A DNA stretch of 64,000 nt, from positions 2,421,933 to 2,485,932 of the forward strand of contig NZ_CP080267.1 of assembly GCF_019431375.1 (NCBI RefSeq), written 5' to 3'. Each line of letters begins with the position of its first letter. Within the stretch, counting starts at the first letter, position 1. Positions 50,138 through 59,189 of the stretch are shown in pieces. The position numbers were made by a program, and so were the translations under genes. A model generated the notes under the pieces. It searched no databases and was not told where the DNA came from. It was given only the letters and a program-made list of their open reading frames with translations. This DNA is from Alcanivorax sp. (lineage in GTDB: Bacteria > Pseudomonadota > Gammaproteobacteria > Pseudomonadales > Alcanivoracaceae).

Positions 50138-52528
50138 ATGGGCAACAAGAAGAACAAACGCGCAGACGTCAACGCATTCAAGCCTCTGGTACCACTACTG
50201 ATTGCCGCCCTGGCAGCCATACTGGTAGCTGGCGGTGCCACCTGGTTTTATCAGACCAGCGTGGCCGACGCTGAACAACAACAGCACCACGCCAACCAGC
50301 TTGCCCAGTCCATCGCCAACCTGGGCCATGCCCATATCCAGGCGCATCAGCAGCAACTGGCACTCCTGGCCACTCGTAACGATGTAGACCAGGCGCTTTC
50401 CAACAACACCATCGCGGATTTCAATAGCCGCCATCACCAATGGCTTCCCGATGCCAGTCTGCGACTGGTACCGCGGCGGGGAGCGGACACCGACGATTTC
50501 AGCTATACCTCCCAGGAACTGCTCAAGGAAGTCCGCCTGGGCCGGTCCCCGGGACCGGTAATCATCGCCGGCCAGCCCCCAACTCTGGTTCTGGTAAAAG
50601 CCACTCGCAACCAGAACGGCACCCTGTTACTGAAAGTCCCTCTCACCACACTGACCCAGACCCTTCAGGGGCTTGCCCCGCCCGGCAGCCAGCTGCAGGT
50701 AAAATTCGCGGGCAACAACCTCTTCAGCCTGCCCGGAAACAGCAACGCCCCCCAGGCCGAGGCTACCGCCGGCCCGGTGATGGTTCAGCTGACGCTATCG
50801 CCCACCGACAGCAATCTGTTTATGATCAGCATCATCGTCGTGGCACTGGGCATTGCGCTGTTGTTAATCGGCACACTGGTGGTCAACCGTCTACTGGTTC
50901 GCTTTCTCAAGCAGGACTGTGCCGAACTGGTCCGCTACTGCGACGAGCTGGCCCGCCAGCCCGGTGTCAGCGCCCGCAATCACTTCCATTTCCCATTGTT
51001 TTCCACCGTCAACGATGCCCAGGCACGGCTTGCCAGCAAGCTGCGTGAACGCGGAGCCTCAGTGCCCCCAACCGCCAGAAAGCCGGCGGAAGCCCTGGTG
51101 CTTGAGGAAGACAGTGACGATGGCATTCTGCTGGTGGACGAAAAACAGGGGGAAACCCTGCCCGACAGCATTTTTCGCGCCTATGACATACGCGGCGTAG
51201 CCGGCGACACCCTCACCGCCCAGGGCGTGTACCTACTGGGTCGTGCCATTGGTAGCGAGGCCGGCGAAGCGGGGCAACAAAGCGTGCTGGTGGCCCGTGA
51301 TGGCCGCCTGTCCAGCCCCGAGCTGAGTCGGTCCCTGATCAAGGGGCTGCTGGAATCCGGTCGTGACGTAATCAATCTGGGACTGGTGCCCACTCCGGTG
51401 CTCTATTACGCCACCGAAGTGCTGGAAACCCGTAGCGGCGTCATGCTCACCGGCAGCCACAACCCGGCCAGCCACAACGGCTTGAAGATCGTTATCAACG
51501 GCGACACTCTTTACGGTGAGCGCATCACTGCGCTGCAGGAACGGATCCGCCACAAGGCCTTTAGCGAAGGCAAGGGTCGCGAAGAAGAACGCGATATTAC
51601 CGACCGCTACCTGAGTGATATCACCAGCGATATCGTACTGGCCCGCCCACTGAAGATTGCCATCGACTGTGGCAACGGTGCTGGCGGCGAACTGGCGCCA
51701 CAGCTGTTCAGGCAACTCGGCTGCGACGTCACTCCCCTGTATACCGAGATCGACGGCAACTTCCCCAATCACGCCCCCGACCCGGGCAACCCGGAAAATC
51801 TGGCCGACCTGATCCGCATCGTGCAGCAGGAAAACCTGGATCTGGGGCTGGCCTTCGACGGCGATGCCGACCGGGTCGCGGTGGTCACCAACAGCGGCGA
51901 AATCATCTGGCCGGATCGTTTGTTGATGTTATTCGCCAAAGATCTTCTGGGCCGCAGCCCCGGTGCGGACATCCTGTTCGACGTAAAATGCAGCCGGGCA
52001 CTGCCGGCCATTATCCGCAAGAGCGGTGGCCGACCGATGATGTACAAGACCGGGCATTCGCTGATCAAGGCAAAAATGAAGGAATGCGGGGCGCCGCTTG
52101 CCGGTGAAATTAGTGGCCACATCTTCTTCGCAGATCGCTGGTTCGGCTGCGATGACGGCCTCTATGCCGGCGCTCGCTTGCTGGAAATCCTGTCCCTGCA
52201 GGATGACAGCGCCGGGCAGGTATTCGATGGCCTCAAGACCGGTCTCACCACCCCGGCGCTGTACATCGATGTGAGCGAAGAGAACAAGTTTGCTCTGGTA
52301 GATGCCCTTGTCGCCCGCGCCGAACAATTTACTGGCGGCCGCCCCACCACTATCGACGGCCTGCGGGTGGATTTCCCGGACGGCTGGGGGCTGGTACGCG
52401 CCTCCAACACCACCCCGTCGCTGGTGGCCCGGTTCGAAGGCCGTGATGAGGAAGCCCTGAAAAGAGTCCAGGAGCAATTCCGCACGCACCTGCAGGCCGT
52501 GGACGACAGCCTGGAATTGCCGTTTTGA
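50138..52528 (+). CDS. algC: Phosphomannomutase/phosphoglucomutase AlgC with N-terminal membrane domain
   Basis: The 796-residue protein has a short cytoplasmic start, a membrane helix (about 19-42), a domain of about 185 residues, a second helix (about 228-252), a linker, and then the phosphohexomutase core (about 340-796) that starts with IFRAYDIRGVAGDTL. The active-site phosphoserine loop is LTGSHNPASHNG (about 438-449), the metal loop is FDGDADR (about 573-579), and a sugar-binding GEISGH segment follows. AlgC makes mannose-1-P and glucose-1-P for polysaccharide synthesis. The membrane domain is a known variant in pseudomonad-like genomes. Confidence 0.95.
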   Translation: MGNKKNKRADVNAFKPLVPLLIAALAAILVAGGATWFYQTSVADAEQQQHHANQLAQSIANLGHAHIQAHQQQLALLATRNDVDQALSNNTIADFNSRHHQWLPDASLRLVPRRGADTDDFSYTSQELLKEVRLGRSPGPVIIAGQPPTLVLVKATRNQNGTLLLKVPLTTLTQTLQGLAPPGSQLQVKFAGNNLFSLPGNSNAPQAEATAGPVMVQLTLSPTDSNLFMISIIVVALGIALLLIGTLVVNRLLVRFLKQDCAELVRYCDELARQPGVSARNHFHFPLFSTVNDAQARLASKLRERGASVPPTARKPAEALVLEEDSDDGILLVDEKQGETLPDSIFRAYDIRGVAGDTLTAQGVYLLGRAIGSEAGEAGQQSVLVARDGRLSSPELSRSLIKGLLESGRDVINLGLVPTPVLYYATEVLETRSGVMLTGSHNPASHNGLKIVINGDTLYGERITALQERIRHKAFSEGKGREEERDITDRYLSDITSDIVLARPLKIAIDCGNGAGGELAPQLFRQLGCDVTPLYTEIDGNFPNHAPDPGNPENLADLIRIVQQENLDLGLAFDGDADRVAVVTNSGEIIWPDRLLMLFAKDLLGRSPGADILFDVKCSRALPAIIRKSGGRPMMYKTGHSLIKAKMKECGAPLAGEISGHIFFADRWFGCDDGLYAGARLLEILSLQDDSAGQVFDGLKTGLTTPALYIDVSEENKFALVDALVARAEQFTGGRPTTIDGLRVDFPDGWGLVRASNTTPSLVARFEGRDEEALKRVQEQFRTHLQAVDDSLELPF

Positions 52529-52547
52529 GTTAGAATTGCGAAAGACG

Positions 52548-52704
52548 AGTGGCAAGTGACAAGTTGAAAGTTCCAACGCGGACAGTGACCGTGCCATATG
52601 ATGAACCCCGCAGCCGCGCTCACTGGGTCTGGCACGCAGGTACGGCATGGAAGTCTCGAAAACCTGCTCGCGCCTTGCATCTTTCAACTTGTAACTCGCA
52701 ACTC
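52548..52704. repeat. Intergenic repeat element, family 2 copy d
   Basis: Left array AGTGGCAAGTGACAAG, GTTGAAAGTTCC, AACGCG (52548-52580) and inverted right array CGCGCCTTGCATC, TTTCAACTTGTAACTCGC (52670-52704). The core has CATATGATG at 52595-52603, close to a -10 box (TATGAT); a similar CATATGATA lies in copy e. The element lies between algC and argB and may hold the argB promoter. Confidence 0.72.
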
Positions 52705-52727
52705 ACCTGCCACCCCGAGGAGAAGTA

Positions 52728-53627
52728 ATGGACACCAACAGTGCCCACGATACCGCCCGCATTCTGATCGAGGCGCTGCCCTATATTCAGCGCTTTTCTG
52801 GCGCCACCGTGGTGATCAAGTACGGCGGCAACGCCATGGAAAACGACGAGCTGAAAAACAGCTTCGCCCGTGATGTTGTGATGCTAAAGCAGGTGGGGCT
52901 CAACCCGGTGATCGTTCATGGCGGCGGCCCACAGATCGGCAGCCTGCTGGAGCGCCTGGGCAAGGAATCCAAATTTGTTCAGGGCATGCGTGTCACCGAC
53001 CAGGAAACCATGGACGTGGTACAGATGGTCCTGGGTGGACTGGTCAACAAGGACATCGTCAATCTGATTCAGCATAACGGTGGTCAGGCTATCGGCCTCA
53101 CCGGCAAAGACGGGCGCCTTATCAAGGCCCGCAAGATGCTCCTCAAGGCCCAGGACGAAAACGACCCGGCCCTGCAGACATCGGAAATTATCGACATCGG
53201 TCACGTGGGCGAAGTGCAAGGCATTGATACCACCATCATCGACCTGATTGCCGGCAGTGATTTTATTCCGGTAATCGCCCCCATCGGCGTTGATGAAGAC
53301 GGCATCAGCTACAACATCAACGCGGACCTGGTGGCCGGCAAAATGGCCGAGGTGCTGCGTGCCGAAAAATTGATCCTGCTCACCAACGTGGCGGGCCTGA
53401 AAGACAAACAGGGCAAGGTTCTCACCGGCCTCAGCGCCGAGCGTGTCGATGAACTGATCAAGGATGGCACTATCCACGGCGGCATGCTGCCCAAGATAGG
53501 CTGCGCCCTGGAAGCGGTGAAAAACGGGGTACACACCGCCCACATCATCGACGGCCGGGTTTCCCACGCGGTGCTGCTGGAGATCCTTACCGATCAGGGG
53601 ATCGGGACGCTGATCAGTAAGGACTAG
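52728..53627 (+). CDS. argB: N-acetylglutamate kinase ArgB
   Basis: The 299-residue amino-acid kinase has VVIKYGGNAMEN (about 26-37), VIVHGGGPQIGSLLERLG (about 62-79), GLTGKDGRLIKARK (about 124-137) and a C-terminal ALEAVKNGVHTAHIIDGRVSHAVLLEILTDQGIGTLI (about 262-298, by region). It phosphorylates N-acetylglutamate in arginine synthesis. A GAGGAGAAG site precedes the ATG. Confidence 0.97.
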   Translation: MDTNSAHDTARILIEALPYIQRFSGATVVIKYGGNAMENDELKNSFARDVVMLKQVGLNPVIVHGGGPQIGSLLERLGKESKFVQGMRVTDQETMDVVQMVLGGLVNKDIVNLIQHNGGQAIGLTGKDGRLIKARKMLLKAQDENDPALQTSEIIDIGHVGEVQGIDTTIIDLIAGSDFIPVIAPIGVDEDGISYNINADLVAGKMAEVLRAEKLILLTNVAGLKDKQGKVLTGLSAERVDELIKDGTIHGGMLPKIGCALEAVKNGVHTAHIIDGRVSHAVLLEILTDQGIGTLISKD

Positions 53628-53629
53628 GG

Positions 53630-53927
53630 GCAAGCTACAAGCTTCAAGCTGCAACGCGGTTGAAGTACCGTGCAGATTCAAGCCCTCTCGCCGCGCACAA
53701 CGCCACGGAAGAGGGCATTTTGTGCCCTGAATAAATAATACTCTGGCAGGTCAGCAGAAATGATCTACTGGCGTAAAAAACAAGATAAATAAAACGACAA
53801 CCAGGCTTGAGCCAGGCAACAAGCAAGTGACGTCACCCCTCATGGCATTTGGGGCGTGGGCACGGCATATGATATATATTCCAGCCACCCTCGCGTTGCA
53901 GCTTGAAGCTTGTTGCTTGCAGCTTAC
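53630..53927. repeat. Intergenic repeat element, family 2 copy e (long core)
   Basis: The left arm (53630-53658, ends CTTCAAGCTGCAACGCG) and reversed right arm (53892-53920) match at 28 of 29 bases, the best pair in the window. The core of about 230 bases includes a hairpin-like GAGGGCATTTTGTGCCC near 53711 and a promoter-like CATATGATA at 53868-53876. Left end touches the argB stop region and the right end reaches 20 bases from the slmA start. Confidence 0.85.
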
Positions 53928-53946
53928 AAATCGGGAACGACGCTAC

Positions 53947-54534
53947 ATGACCGAAAAAAAACCGTCGCGCAAAGAGCAAATTCTGCAGTCGCTCGCCCAC
54001 ATGCTGGAAGCGGCGCCCGGGGGGCGCATTACCACTGCGGGCCTGGCTCGCGAAGTAGGCGTATCCGAAGCCGCGCTGTACCGGCATTTTCCCAGCAAGG
54101 CGAAAATGTTCGAAGGGCTGATTGAGTTTATTGAAGAGGCTATCTTCTCTCGAATCAACCGCATCACCGAAGCAGGCAATGCCGCCAGCCAGGTGGAACA
54201 GATCCTGGCCCTGATGCTGGCTTTCACCGAGCGCAACCCGGGCATTACCCGGCTGCTTACCGGCGACGCCCTGACCGGCGAGAACGAGCGCCTGCACCAG
54301 CGTATCCAGCAGTTTTATGATCGGGTGGAAAGTCAGCTCAAGCAGGTACTGCGCGACGCGGAAATCAAGGAAGGGCTGCGCACCCGGACAACCCCAACGA
54401 TTACTGCCAACCTGCTGTTGGCAGTAGTTGAAGGCCGAATTGCCCAGTTCGTTCGCTCAGGTTTCAAGGCCCGTCCCAGCCAGGACTGGCAGGCACAGTG
54501 GGAACTACTGACCCCTACCCTGTTTCGGGAATAG
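53947..54534 (+). CDS. slmA: Nucleoid occlusion factor SlmA (TetR-like)
   Basis: The 195-residue protein starts MTEKKPSRKEQILQSLA and has the HTH ITTAGLAREVGVSEAALYRHFPSKAKMFEGLIEFIE, with the SlmA-like length and C-terminal WQAQWELLTP. SlmA binds chromosomal SBS sites and blocks FtsZ ring assembly over the nucleoid. The ATG at 53947 is chosen; the frame is open upstream through the repeat element (codons reading LQLEACCLQL), which is not real protein. Confidence 0.94.
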   Translation: MTEKKPSRKEQILQSLAHMLEAAPGGRITTAGLAREVGVSEAALYRHFPSKAKMFEGLIEFIEEAIFSRINRITEAGNAASQVEQILALMLAFTERNPGITRLLTGDALTGENERLHQRIQQFYDRVESQLKQVLRDAEIKEGLRTRTTPTITANLLLAVVEGRIAQFVRSGFKARPSQDWQAQWELLTPTLFRE

Positions 54535-54539
54535 CTCTG

Positions 54540-54563
54540 CAGGCGCCTGCAGTCAGGCGCCTG
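54540..54563. terminator. Terminator hairpin between slmA and the convergent gene
   Basis: CAGGCGCCTG occurs twice, 54540-54549 and 54554-54563, with CAGT between. As the ten-mer is its own reverse complement, the two copies pair as a 10-bp stem. AATAAAAGG follows. It serves the convergent slmA and exported-coil gene. Confidence 0.75.
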
Positions 54564-54573
54564 AATAAAAGGC

Positions 54574-55194
54574 TTAGCCTTCTTCCTCTTCGATTTCTTT
54601 CAGTCGCTGAATAATCGGCGCGAACTCTTTTCTGGCCGCGTCGATATCGGCTTCAAACCCCGCCAGTTTTTCTTCTGTCGCATCTATCTGACGCTTCAGC
54701 CGCTCAATGACTTCATGCACGCCTTCAGGCACCTCACGGCCAGCTCGCTCATTGCGAGCCGCCACTGCAATCTCGTCATCCAGCTTCATCTGCAACTGGG
54801 CCAGGCTGTTCTCTTCATAGCTGATGCTCAGCTCCAGGGCATCGATCTTGCGATCCCGGGCACGCACCGCATCCTCCGGCCCCGCATACAGACGTAGCAA
54901 CTCCTTGTCTTCACGAGCCTGCCGAGCCCGCTGCAGACGAATCTGTCGGGCCTCGTCGTCATTCAGGTTGACGCCTTCCACATCCTCAAGGACCCGGCCA
55001 TGCTGGTCCAGCAGCTGGTAGCCGCTACGCATGGCATCGGTGGTGAGGGTACGGTTCATGTGAACCACGCCATCGGCAGTCACATGCCGAAAATAGGCCC
55101 CTTGCGGCATGCGCTCACTGGCGCGCTGTCCAAACCGCGCCGCCAGTGTAGGTGCCGACAGCACCAGCACCAGAATCAGGGCAATACTTCTCAT
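54574..55194 (-). CDS. Exported protein with DUF4124-like start and long coiled coil
   Basis: The 206-residue protein has a signal peptide (MRSIALILVLVLSAPTLA), a small domain with GAYFRHVTADGVVHMNRTLTTDAM, then a charged coiled coil from about residue 85 to the end (Glu/Lys/Arg/Ala-rich heptads). The first part resembles DUF4124-like periplasmic proteins by eye. Function unknown. It lies two bases downstream of pyrE on the same strand, so it ends the rph-pyrE transcript. Confidence 0.75.
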   Translation of the reverse strand: MRSIALILVLVLSAPTLAARFGQRASERMPQGAYFRHVTADGVVHMNRTLTTDAMRSGYQLLDQHGRVLEDVEGVNLNDDEARQIRLQRARQAREDKELLRLYAGPEDAVRARDRKIDALELSISYEENSLAQLQMKLDDEIAVAARNERAGREVPEGVHEVIERLKRQIDATEEKLAGFEADIDAARKEFAPIIQRLKEIEEEEG

Positions 55195-55196
55195 TA

Positions 55197-55859
55197 TTAT
55201 TCCACTCCATAACGCTCCCGGTACTGCTGCATACGGTACACCATGGGCTCGCTATCCGGTTGCTGTTCCAGCCAGTGAATAATATCGTTCATCGCAACAA
55301 TACTCCCCACCGGCACCCCCAGGGATTGCTCCACTTCCTGAATCGCTGACAAGCCCTTGCCCGCCTCGGAGGGCTCTTTACCGCATTCCTGGCGATCCAG
55401 CGCCACCATGACCCCCGCCATGGTGGCCTCGGTCTTCTCGAACAGGGCCGCCACTTCACGAATGGCGGTCCCTGCGGTAATCACATCATCAATCACCAGC
55501 ACCCGGCCCTTCAGTGGCGCCCCCACCAGCCAGCCGCCTTCGCCGTGGTCCTTGGCTTCCTTGCGGTTGAAGGCCCAGGGCAGATCGCGGCCATGGTGCT
55601 CGGCCAGCGCCACTGCCACCGCCGCCACCAGCGGAATCCCCTTATAGGCCGGCCCGAACAGCATATCGAATTCCTGCCCGGAGGCGACAATGGCGTCCGC
55701 GTAATAGCGCCCCAGCCGGGCCAGCGCCTCGCCAGTGTTGAAGGTGCCCGCATTGAAGAAATACGGGCTCTTGCGACCGGATTTCAGGGTGAATTCGCCG
55801 AACTTGAGCGCCTCGCGCTCCTGGGCAAAACGCAGAAAATGCTTCTTGTAGTTCTTCAT
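55197..55859 (-). CDS. pyrE: Orotate phosphoribosyltransferase PyrE
   Basis: The 220-residue enzyme has the PRPP-binding loop VLVIDDVITAGTAIREV (about 120-136), FKFGEFTLKSGRKSPYFFN near the start (about 17-35), and GPAYKGIPLVAAVA (about 69-82). It makes OMP in pyrimidine synthesis. It follows rph after 9 bases in the classic rph-pyrE order. No pyrE leader attenuator is evident in this gap. Confidence 0.97.
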   Translation of the reverse strand: MKNYKKHFLRFAQEREALKFGEFTLKSGRKSPYFFNAGTFNTGEALARLGRYYADAIVASGQEFDMLFGPAYKGIPLVAAVAVALAEHHGRDLPWAFNRKEAKDHGEGGWLVGAPLKGRVLVIDDVITAGTAIREVAALFEKTEATMAGVMVALDRQECGKEPSEAGKGLSAIQEVEQSLGVPVGSIVAMNDIIHWLEQQPDSEPMVYRMQQYRERYGVE

Positions 55860-55868
55860 TGTCTATCC

Positions 55869-56585
55869 TTACCAGCCCAGCACCTGCTGTTGGGCCTGAA
55901 TGATTTCACCAATGCCCTTTTCTGCCAGACCCAGCAGGGTATCGGACTGTTCGCGGGTAAAGGGAGCGCCCTCGGCGGAGCCCTGGATCTCGATAAAGCC
56001 GCCCTGCTGGGTCATAACCACGTTCATGTCGGTACCGGCATTGGAGTCTTCGGCATAGTCCAGATCCAGCACCGGCTCGTCGTTATAGACGCCCACGGAT
56101 ACCGCACCGACCAGGCCAGTGAGCGGGTCGTCCTTGATCTTCTTGGTTTCCAGCAGGTGGGTAAAGGCATCCACCAGGGCCACACAGGCGCCGGAAATGG
56201 ACGCGGTGCGGGTACCGCCATCGGCCTGCAGCACGTCGCAATCCAGGAAGATGGTGCGCTCACCCAGTTTTTTCATATCCACAGCTGCGCGCAGGGAGCG
56301 GCCGATCAGACGCTGGATTTCCAGGGTGCGACCACCCTGCTTGCCCCGGGAGGCCTCACGGCCGGAACGAGTGTGGGTGGAGCGAGGCAGCATGCCGTAT
56401 TCGGCGGTGATCCAGCCCTGGCCCTTGCCCTTCAGAAAGCGCGGCACACCTTCCTCTACGGACGCGGTACACAGCACCTTGGTATCCCCGAAAGCGACCA
56501 ACACACTGCCCTCGGCGTGAACGGTGTAATTGCGGGTGAAGCTCAGTTCACGCAGCTGATCGTGGGCTCGGCCGGAAGGACGCAT
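55869..56585 (-). CDS. rph: Ribonuclease PH
   Basis: The 238-residue phosphorolytic exonuclease has MRPSGRAHDQLRELSF at the start, TRSGREASRGKQGGRTLEIQRLIGRSLRAAVD (about 85-115, by region), and CDVLQADGGTRTASI. It trims tRNA 3' ends. The ATG at 56585 is the classic start. rph is divergent from yicC with about 145 bases between. Confidence 0.97.
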   Translation of the reverse strand: MRPSGRAHDQLRELSFTRNYTVHAEGSVLVAFGDTKVLCTASVEEGVPRFLKGKGQGWITAEYGMLPRSTHTRSGREASRGKQGGRTLEIQRLIGRSLRAAVDMKKLGERTIFLDCDVLQADGGTRTASISGACVALVDAFTHLLETKKIKDDPLTGLVGAVSVGVYNDEPVLDLDYAEDSNAGTDMNVVMTQQGGFIEIQGSAEGAPFTREQSDTLLGLAEKGIGEIIQAQQQVLGW

Positions 56586-56731
56586 GGAAACTCCTGAAGT
56601 GTCTTGAATGCAAAAGGGCCGCCATTGTAGCAAAGGCAGGGGCCGGTCTGCCTGCCTGGTGCGTTATTAGGCCTCACCGGCCCCGGTGGTCTAGACTATG
56701 GGCCCGTCCCGCTAGCTGTTTCGAGGTTCAC

Positions 56732-57595
56732 ATGATCTGCAGTATGACCGCTTTCGCCCGCGCCGACCGTCATCTGGAAGGCTATAGCCTGGTCTGGGAG
56801 ATCAAAGCCGTGAACCACCGCTACCTGGAAGTGAGCCCACGGCTGCCTGACGCCCTGCGCGCCCTGGAAAACGGCGTACGCGAGAAATGCCGCAACGCGC
56901 TGGCCCGGGGCAAGGTGGAAGTGACTCTGCGCTACCAGCAGGACGACAGCGAGGCCTCCCTGGAGCTGAACGAGGAGCTGGTAAAGCAGCTTTCCGACGT
57001 GTCCCGCCGGGTGGGCGACCTGGTCCAGCACCCGGGCCAGGTGAATCCCATGGAAATCCTGCGCTACCCCGGCGTGCTCAGCACCCGGCAGCTGGATGTG
57101 GAATTGCTGCAGAGCGAATCCCTGTCCCTGCTGGACGAAGCCCTGGCAGCGCTTATCGACACCCGCCGCCGGGAAGGTGAACAACTGGGCCAGCTGATTG
57201 TCGACCGGCTGGATGGCATCGGCACCCAGATCGATATCGTCAAAGCCGCCATCCCCCGCATCAAGGACGCCCAGCGCGAACGCCTGCGCACCCGTATTCA
57301 GGATGTGATCGAGTCACCGGACCCGGATCGGCTGGAGCAAGAGCTGGTCATGTTGGCCCAGAAAATGGACGTGGACGAAGAGCTGGACCGCCTGGTGACC
57401 CACGTCAGCGAAGTACGGCGCATTCTCAAGAAAGGCGGCCACATCGGCCGCCGCCTGGATTTCCTGATGCAGGAGCTCAACCGCGAAGCCAACACCCTGG
57501 CGAGCAAATCCGTGGACAGCGAAACCACCGCGGCGGCGGTGGAACTGAAAGTGCTGATCGAGCAGATGCGGGAACAGATCCAGAATATCGAGTAA
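56732..57595 (+). CDS. yicC: YicC family endoribonuclease-like protein
   Basis: The 287-residue protein begins MICSMTAFARAD, the YicC signature, and ends with LIEQMREQIQNIE, the canonical C-terminus. YicC proteins act in RNA turnover. Its 3' end is a known integration site for mobilisable genomic islands of the SXT/R391-linked group; here the ORF is complete and the gene normally next to yicC (gmk) is replaced by an integrase. Confidence 0.96.
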   Translation: MICSMTAFARADRHLEGYSLVWEIKAVNHRYLEVSPRLPDALRALENGVREKCRNALARGKVEVTLRYQQDDSEASLELNEELVKQLSDVSRRVGDLVQHPGQVNPMEILRYPGVLSTRQLDVELLQSESLSLLDEALAALIDTRRREGEQLGQLIVDRLDGIGTQIDIVKAAIPRIKDAQRERLRTRIQDVIESPDPDRLEQELVMLAQKMDVDEELDRLVTHVSEVRRILKKGGHIGRRLDFLMQELNREANTLASKSVDSETTAAAVELKVLIEQMREQIQNIE

Positions 57596-57887
57596 AATCC
57601 AGGGAAGTCCATAATTGTATTTACCTCATTGTTTTTAAAGAATTAAATGCGAATCTCAGTCCATAAAAATCCACAGCCATCCACCCCTATCCAGACAAAA
57701 GTGGTGGGCAAAATGGTGGGCAAAAACGTGACTTTTTCCTCCCCCGCACCTATATTGACCTGAAATGGTGGGCAGCCCTCAAAAGGCTGCCTGCAAGCCA
57801 TTGATGACAGATAACTTTTCTCTTTAATCAACAAACAAAAAGTGGTGGGCAGCCTGTTTTTATAGGCTCAAACGCCACAAGGTCAAA
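57596..57887. promoter_or_regulatory. Left boundary of a genomic island: candidate attL and integrase leader
   Basis: This 292-base stretch between yicC and the integrase is AT-richer than the core genome. The yicC 3' end is the expected crossover region. It holds four direct repeats of TGGTGGGCA (57702, 57714, 57766, 57843), two of which begin hairpins: GGCAGCC / GGCTGCC at 57771-57790 and AGCCT / AGGCT at 57850-57868. These could be arm-type integrase sites or leader structures. Confidence 0.55.
57702..57851 (+). repeat. Four direct TGGTGGGCA repeats upstream of the integrase gene
   Basis: TGGTGGGCA occurs exactly at 57702-57710, 57714-57722, 57766-57774 and 57843-57851, all in the same orientation. 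Repeats at such spacing upstream of a tyrosine integrase are common for integrase arm sites or excisionase binding. The last two are each followed by a short hairpin. Confidence 0.8.
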
Positions 57888-59105
57888 ATGAGCAAACTCA
57901 CCGCCACTCAGATCAAGTCCCTGGCAAAGCAGGCCCCCAAGAAACACACCGATGGTGGCGGCCTCTATTTCTGTGTACGCAAGTCCGGCTCGCCCTACTG
58001 GATGCTGCGCTACAGCGCTCAGGGCAAGCGCCACGAAATCACTCTGGGCCAATACCCGCAGATGTCCCTGGGTGACGCCCGGGAAGCCGCCGTTCTCACC
58101 AAGCAAGGCATCCGAACGGGCACCGACCCAATCCAGGAAAGGGCCAAAGTTGTCCAGCCCGACATCCGCACCGTCAAAGACCTCTTCCAGGACTGGCATG
58201 AGACCGATCTGTCCCGGCGCCTGAAACACCCCAACATTCCCAAGCGTATCTACCAGAAAGAAATTCATCCGGTGATCGGCCTCTACCCGATTGCCGACGT
58301 CACTCCAAGGGATATCCGGGCCGTTCTGCAGCGCGTCCAGCGCAGCAACCGCCCCACCATCGCCAATGACACCCTGATGTACATGAAGCAGTTGTTTCGT
58401 CATGGCATCAAACTGGACCTGTGCCAGAACAACCCGGCCAGCCCATTCACCGTCAGCGACGCCGGCGGCGTCGAAGCCAGCCGGGAGCGCACCCTGACGC
58501 TGGAAGAAATCGAACATGCCTTTAGGGTCTTCCGTGAACACATCAGCAGCTTTGGCAGGGACAACTACTTGGCCTGCTGTCTGTTTCTGGTGCTGGGTGT
58601 GAGAAAAAGCGAGCTATGCGAAGCCCGATGGGAGGAATTCGACCTGGAAGCCGGGGTCTGGGATCTCTCCAAAGAGCGCAGCAAGACTGGCGCAGCGATC
58701 ACCATCCCTCTGCCAACCCAGGCCATTGAATGGCTAACGGTGCTACATGGCCACGCCTGCGGCTCGCCGTATGTGTTCCCTGCCAGGCGGGCCAGCAAAC
58801 GCCCCCACATGGGCCCTGACACCCTGAACCGCGCCATTTCCAAGCTATTTGGCCGAGAACCAGGCCGGAAGGTGCAGCCACCCAACAAAATGGGCGACCT
58901 GGAACACTTCACCATCCACGACCTGCGACGCACCTTCCGCAGCCTCGCAGCTGCGGAAGGCGTACCCAGTCATGTGGCAGAACGGTGTTTGAATCACAAA
59001 CTGAAGGGAGTTGAGGGGATTTATGATCGGTATGATTATTTCGATGAAAGAAAGCGGGCCCACCAGCAAGTTGCCGACAGCATAGAGGCCATCACCCGAT
59101 TTTGA
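57888..59105 (+). CDS. Tyrosine recombinase/integrase with DUF4102 N-terminus
   Basis: The 405-residue protein has an N-terminal DUF4102 arm-binding domain (about 1-85, with DGGGLYFCVRKSG), a core-binding SAM-like domain (about 100-190), and the catalytic domain with Arg in LGVRKSELCEARW (about 236-248), Lys in SKTGAA (about 264-269), HDLRRT (about 344-349), LNHK (about 367) and the nucleophile Tyr in YDRYDY (about 377). It catalyses site-specific integration and excision of the island. It starts 292 bases after the yicC stop and reads in the same direction. Confidence 0.95.
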   Translation: MSKLTATQIKSLAKQAPKKHTDGGGLYFCVRKSGSPYWMLRYSAQGKRHEITLGQYPQMSLGDAREAAVLTKQGIRTGTDPIQERAKVVQPDIRTVKDLFQDWHETDLSRRLKHPNIPKRIYQKEIHPVIGLYPIADVTPRDIRAVLQRVQRSNRPTIANDTLMYMKQLFRHGIKLDLCQNNPASPFTVSDAGGVEASRERTLTLEEIEHAFRVFREHISSFGRDNYLACCLFLVLGVRKSELCEARWEEFDLEAGVWDLSKERSKTGAAITIPLPTQAIEWLTVLHGHACGSPYVFPARRASKRPHMGPDTLNRAISKLFGREPGRKVQPPNKMGDLEHFTIHDLRRTFRSLAAAEGVPSHVAERCLNHKLKGVEGIYDRYDYFDERKRAHQQVADSIEAITRF

Positions 59106-59189
59106 GACAGCTATCCCCCTGAGCAGTCAGACAGAAAGCTACTAATCTGTTCTTGGCAATGTCGCCAATCACAGCAAGTAGAGGTAATT

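Noticed and set aside
55545..56597. Plus-strand 350-residue ORF
   Set aside because: Antisense to pyrE and rph.
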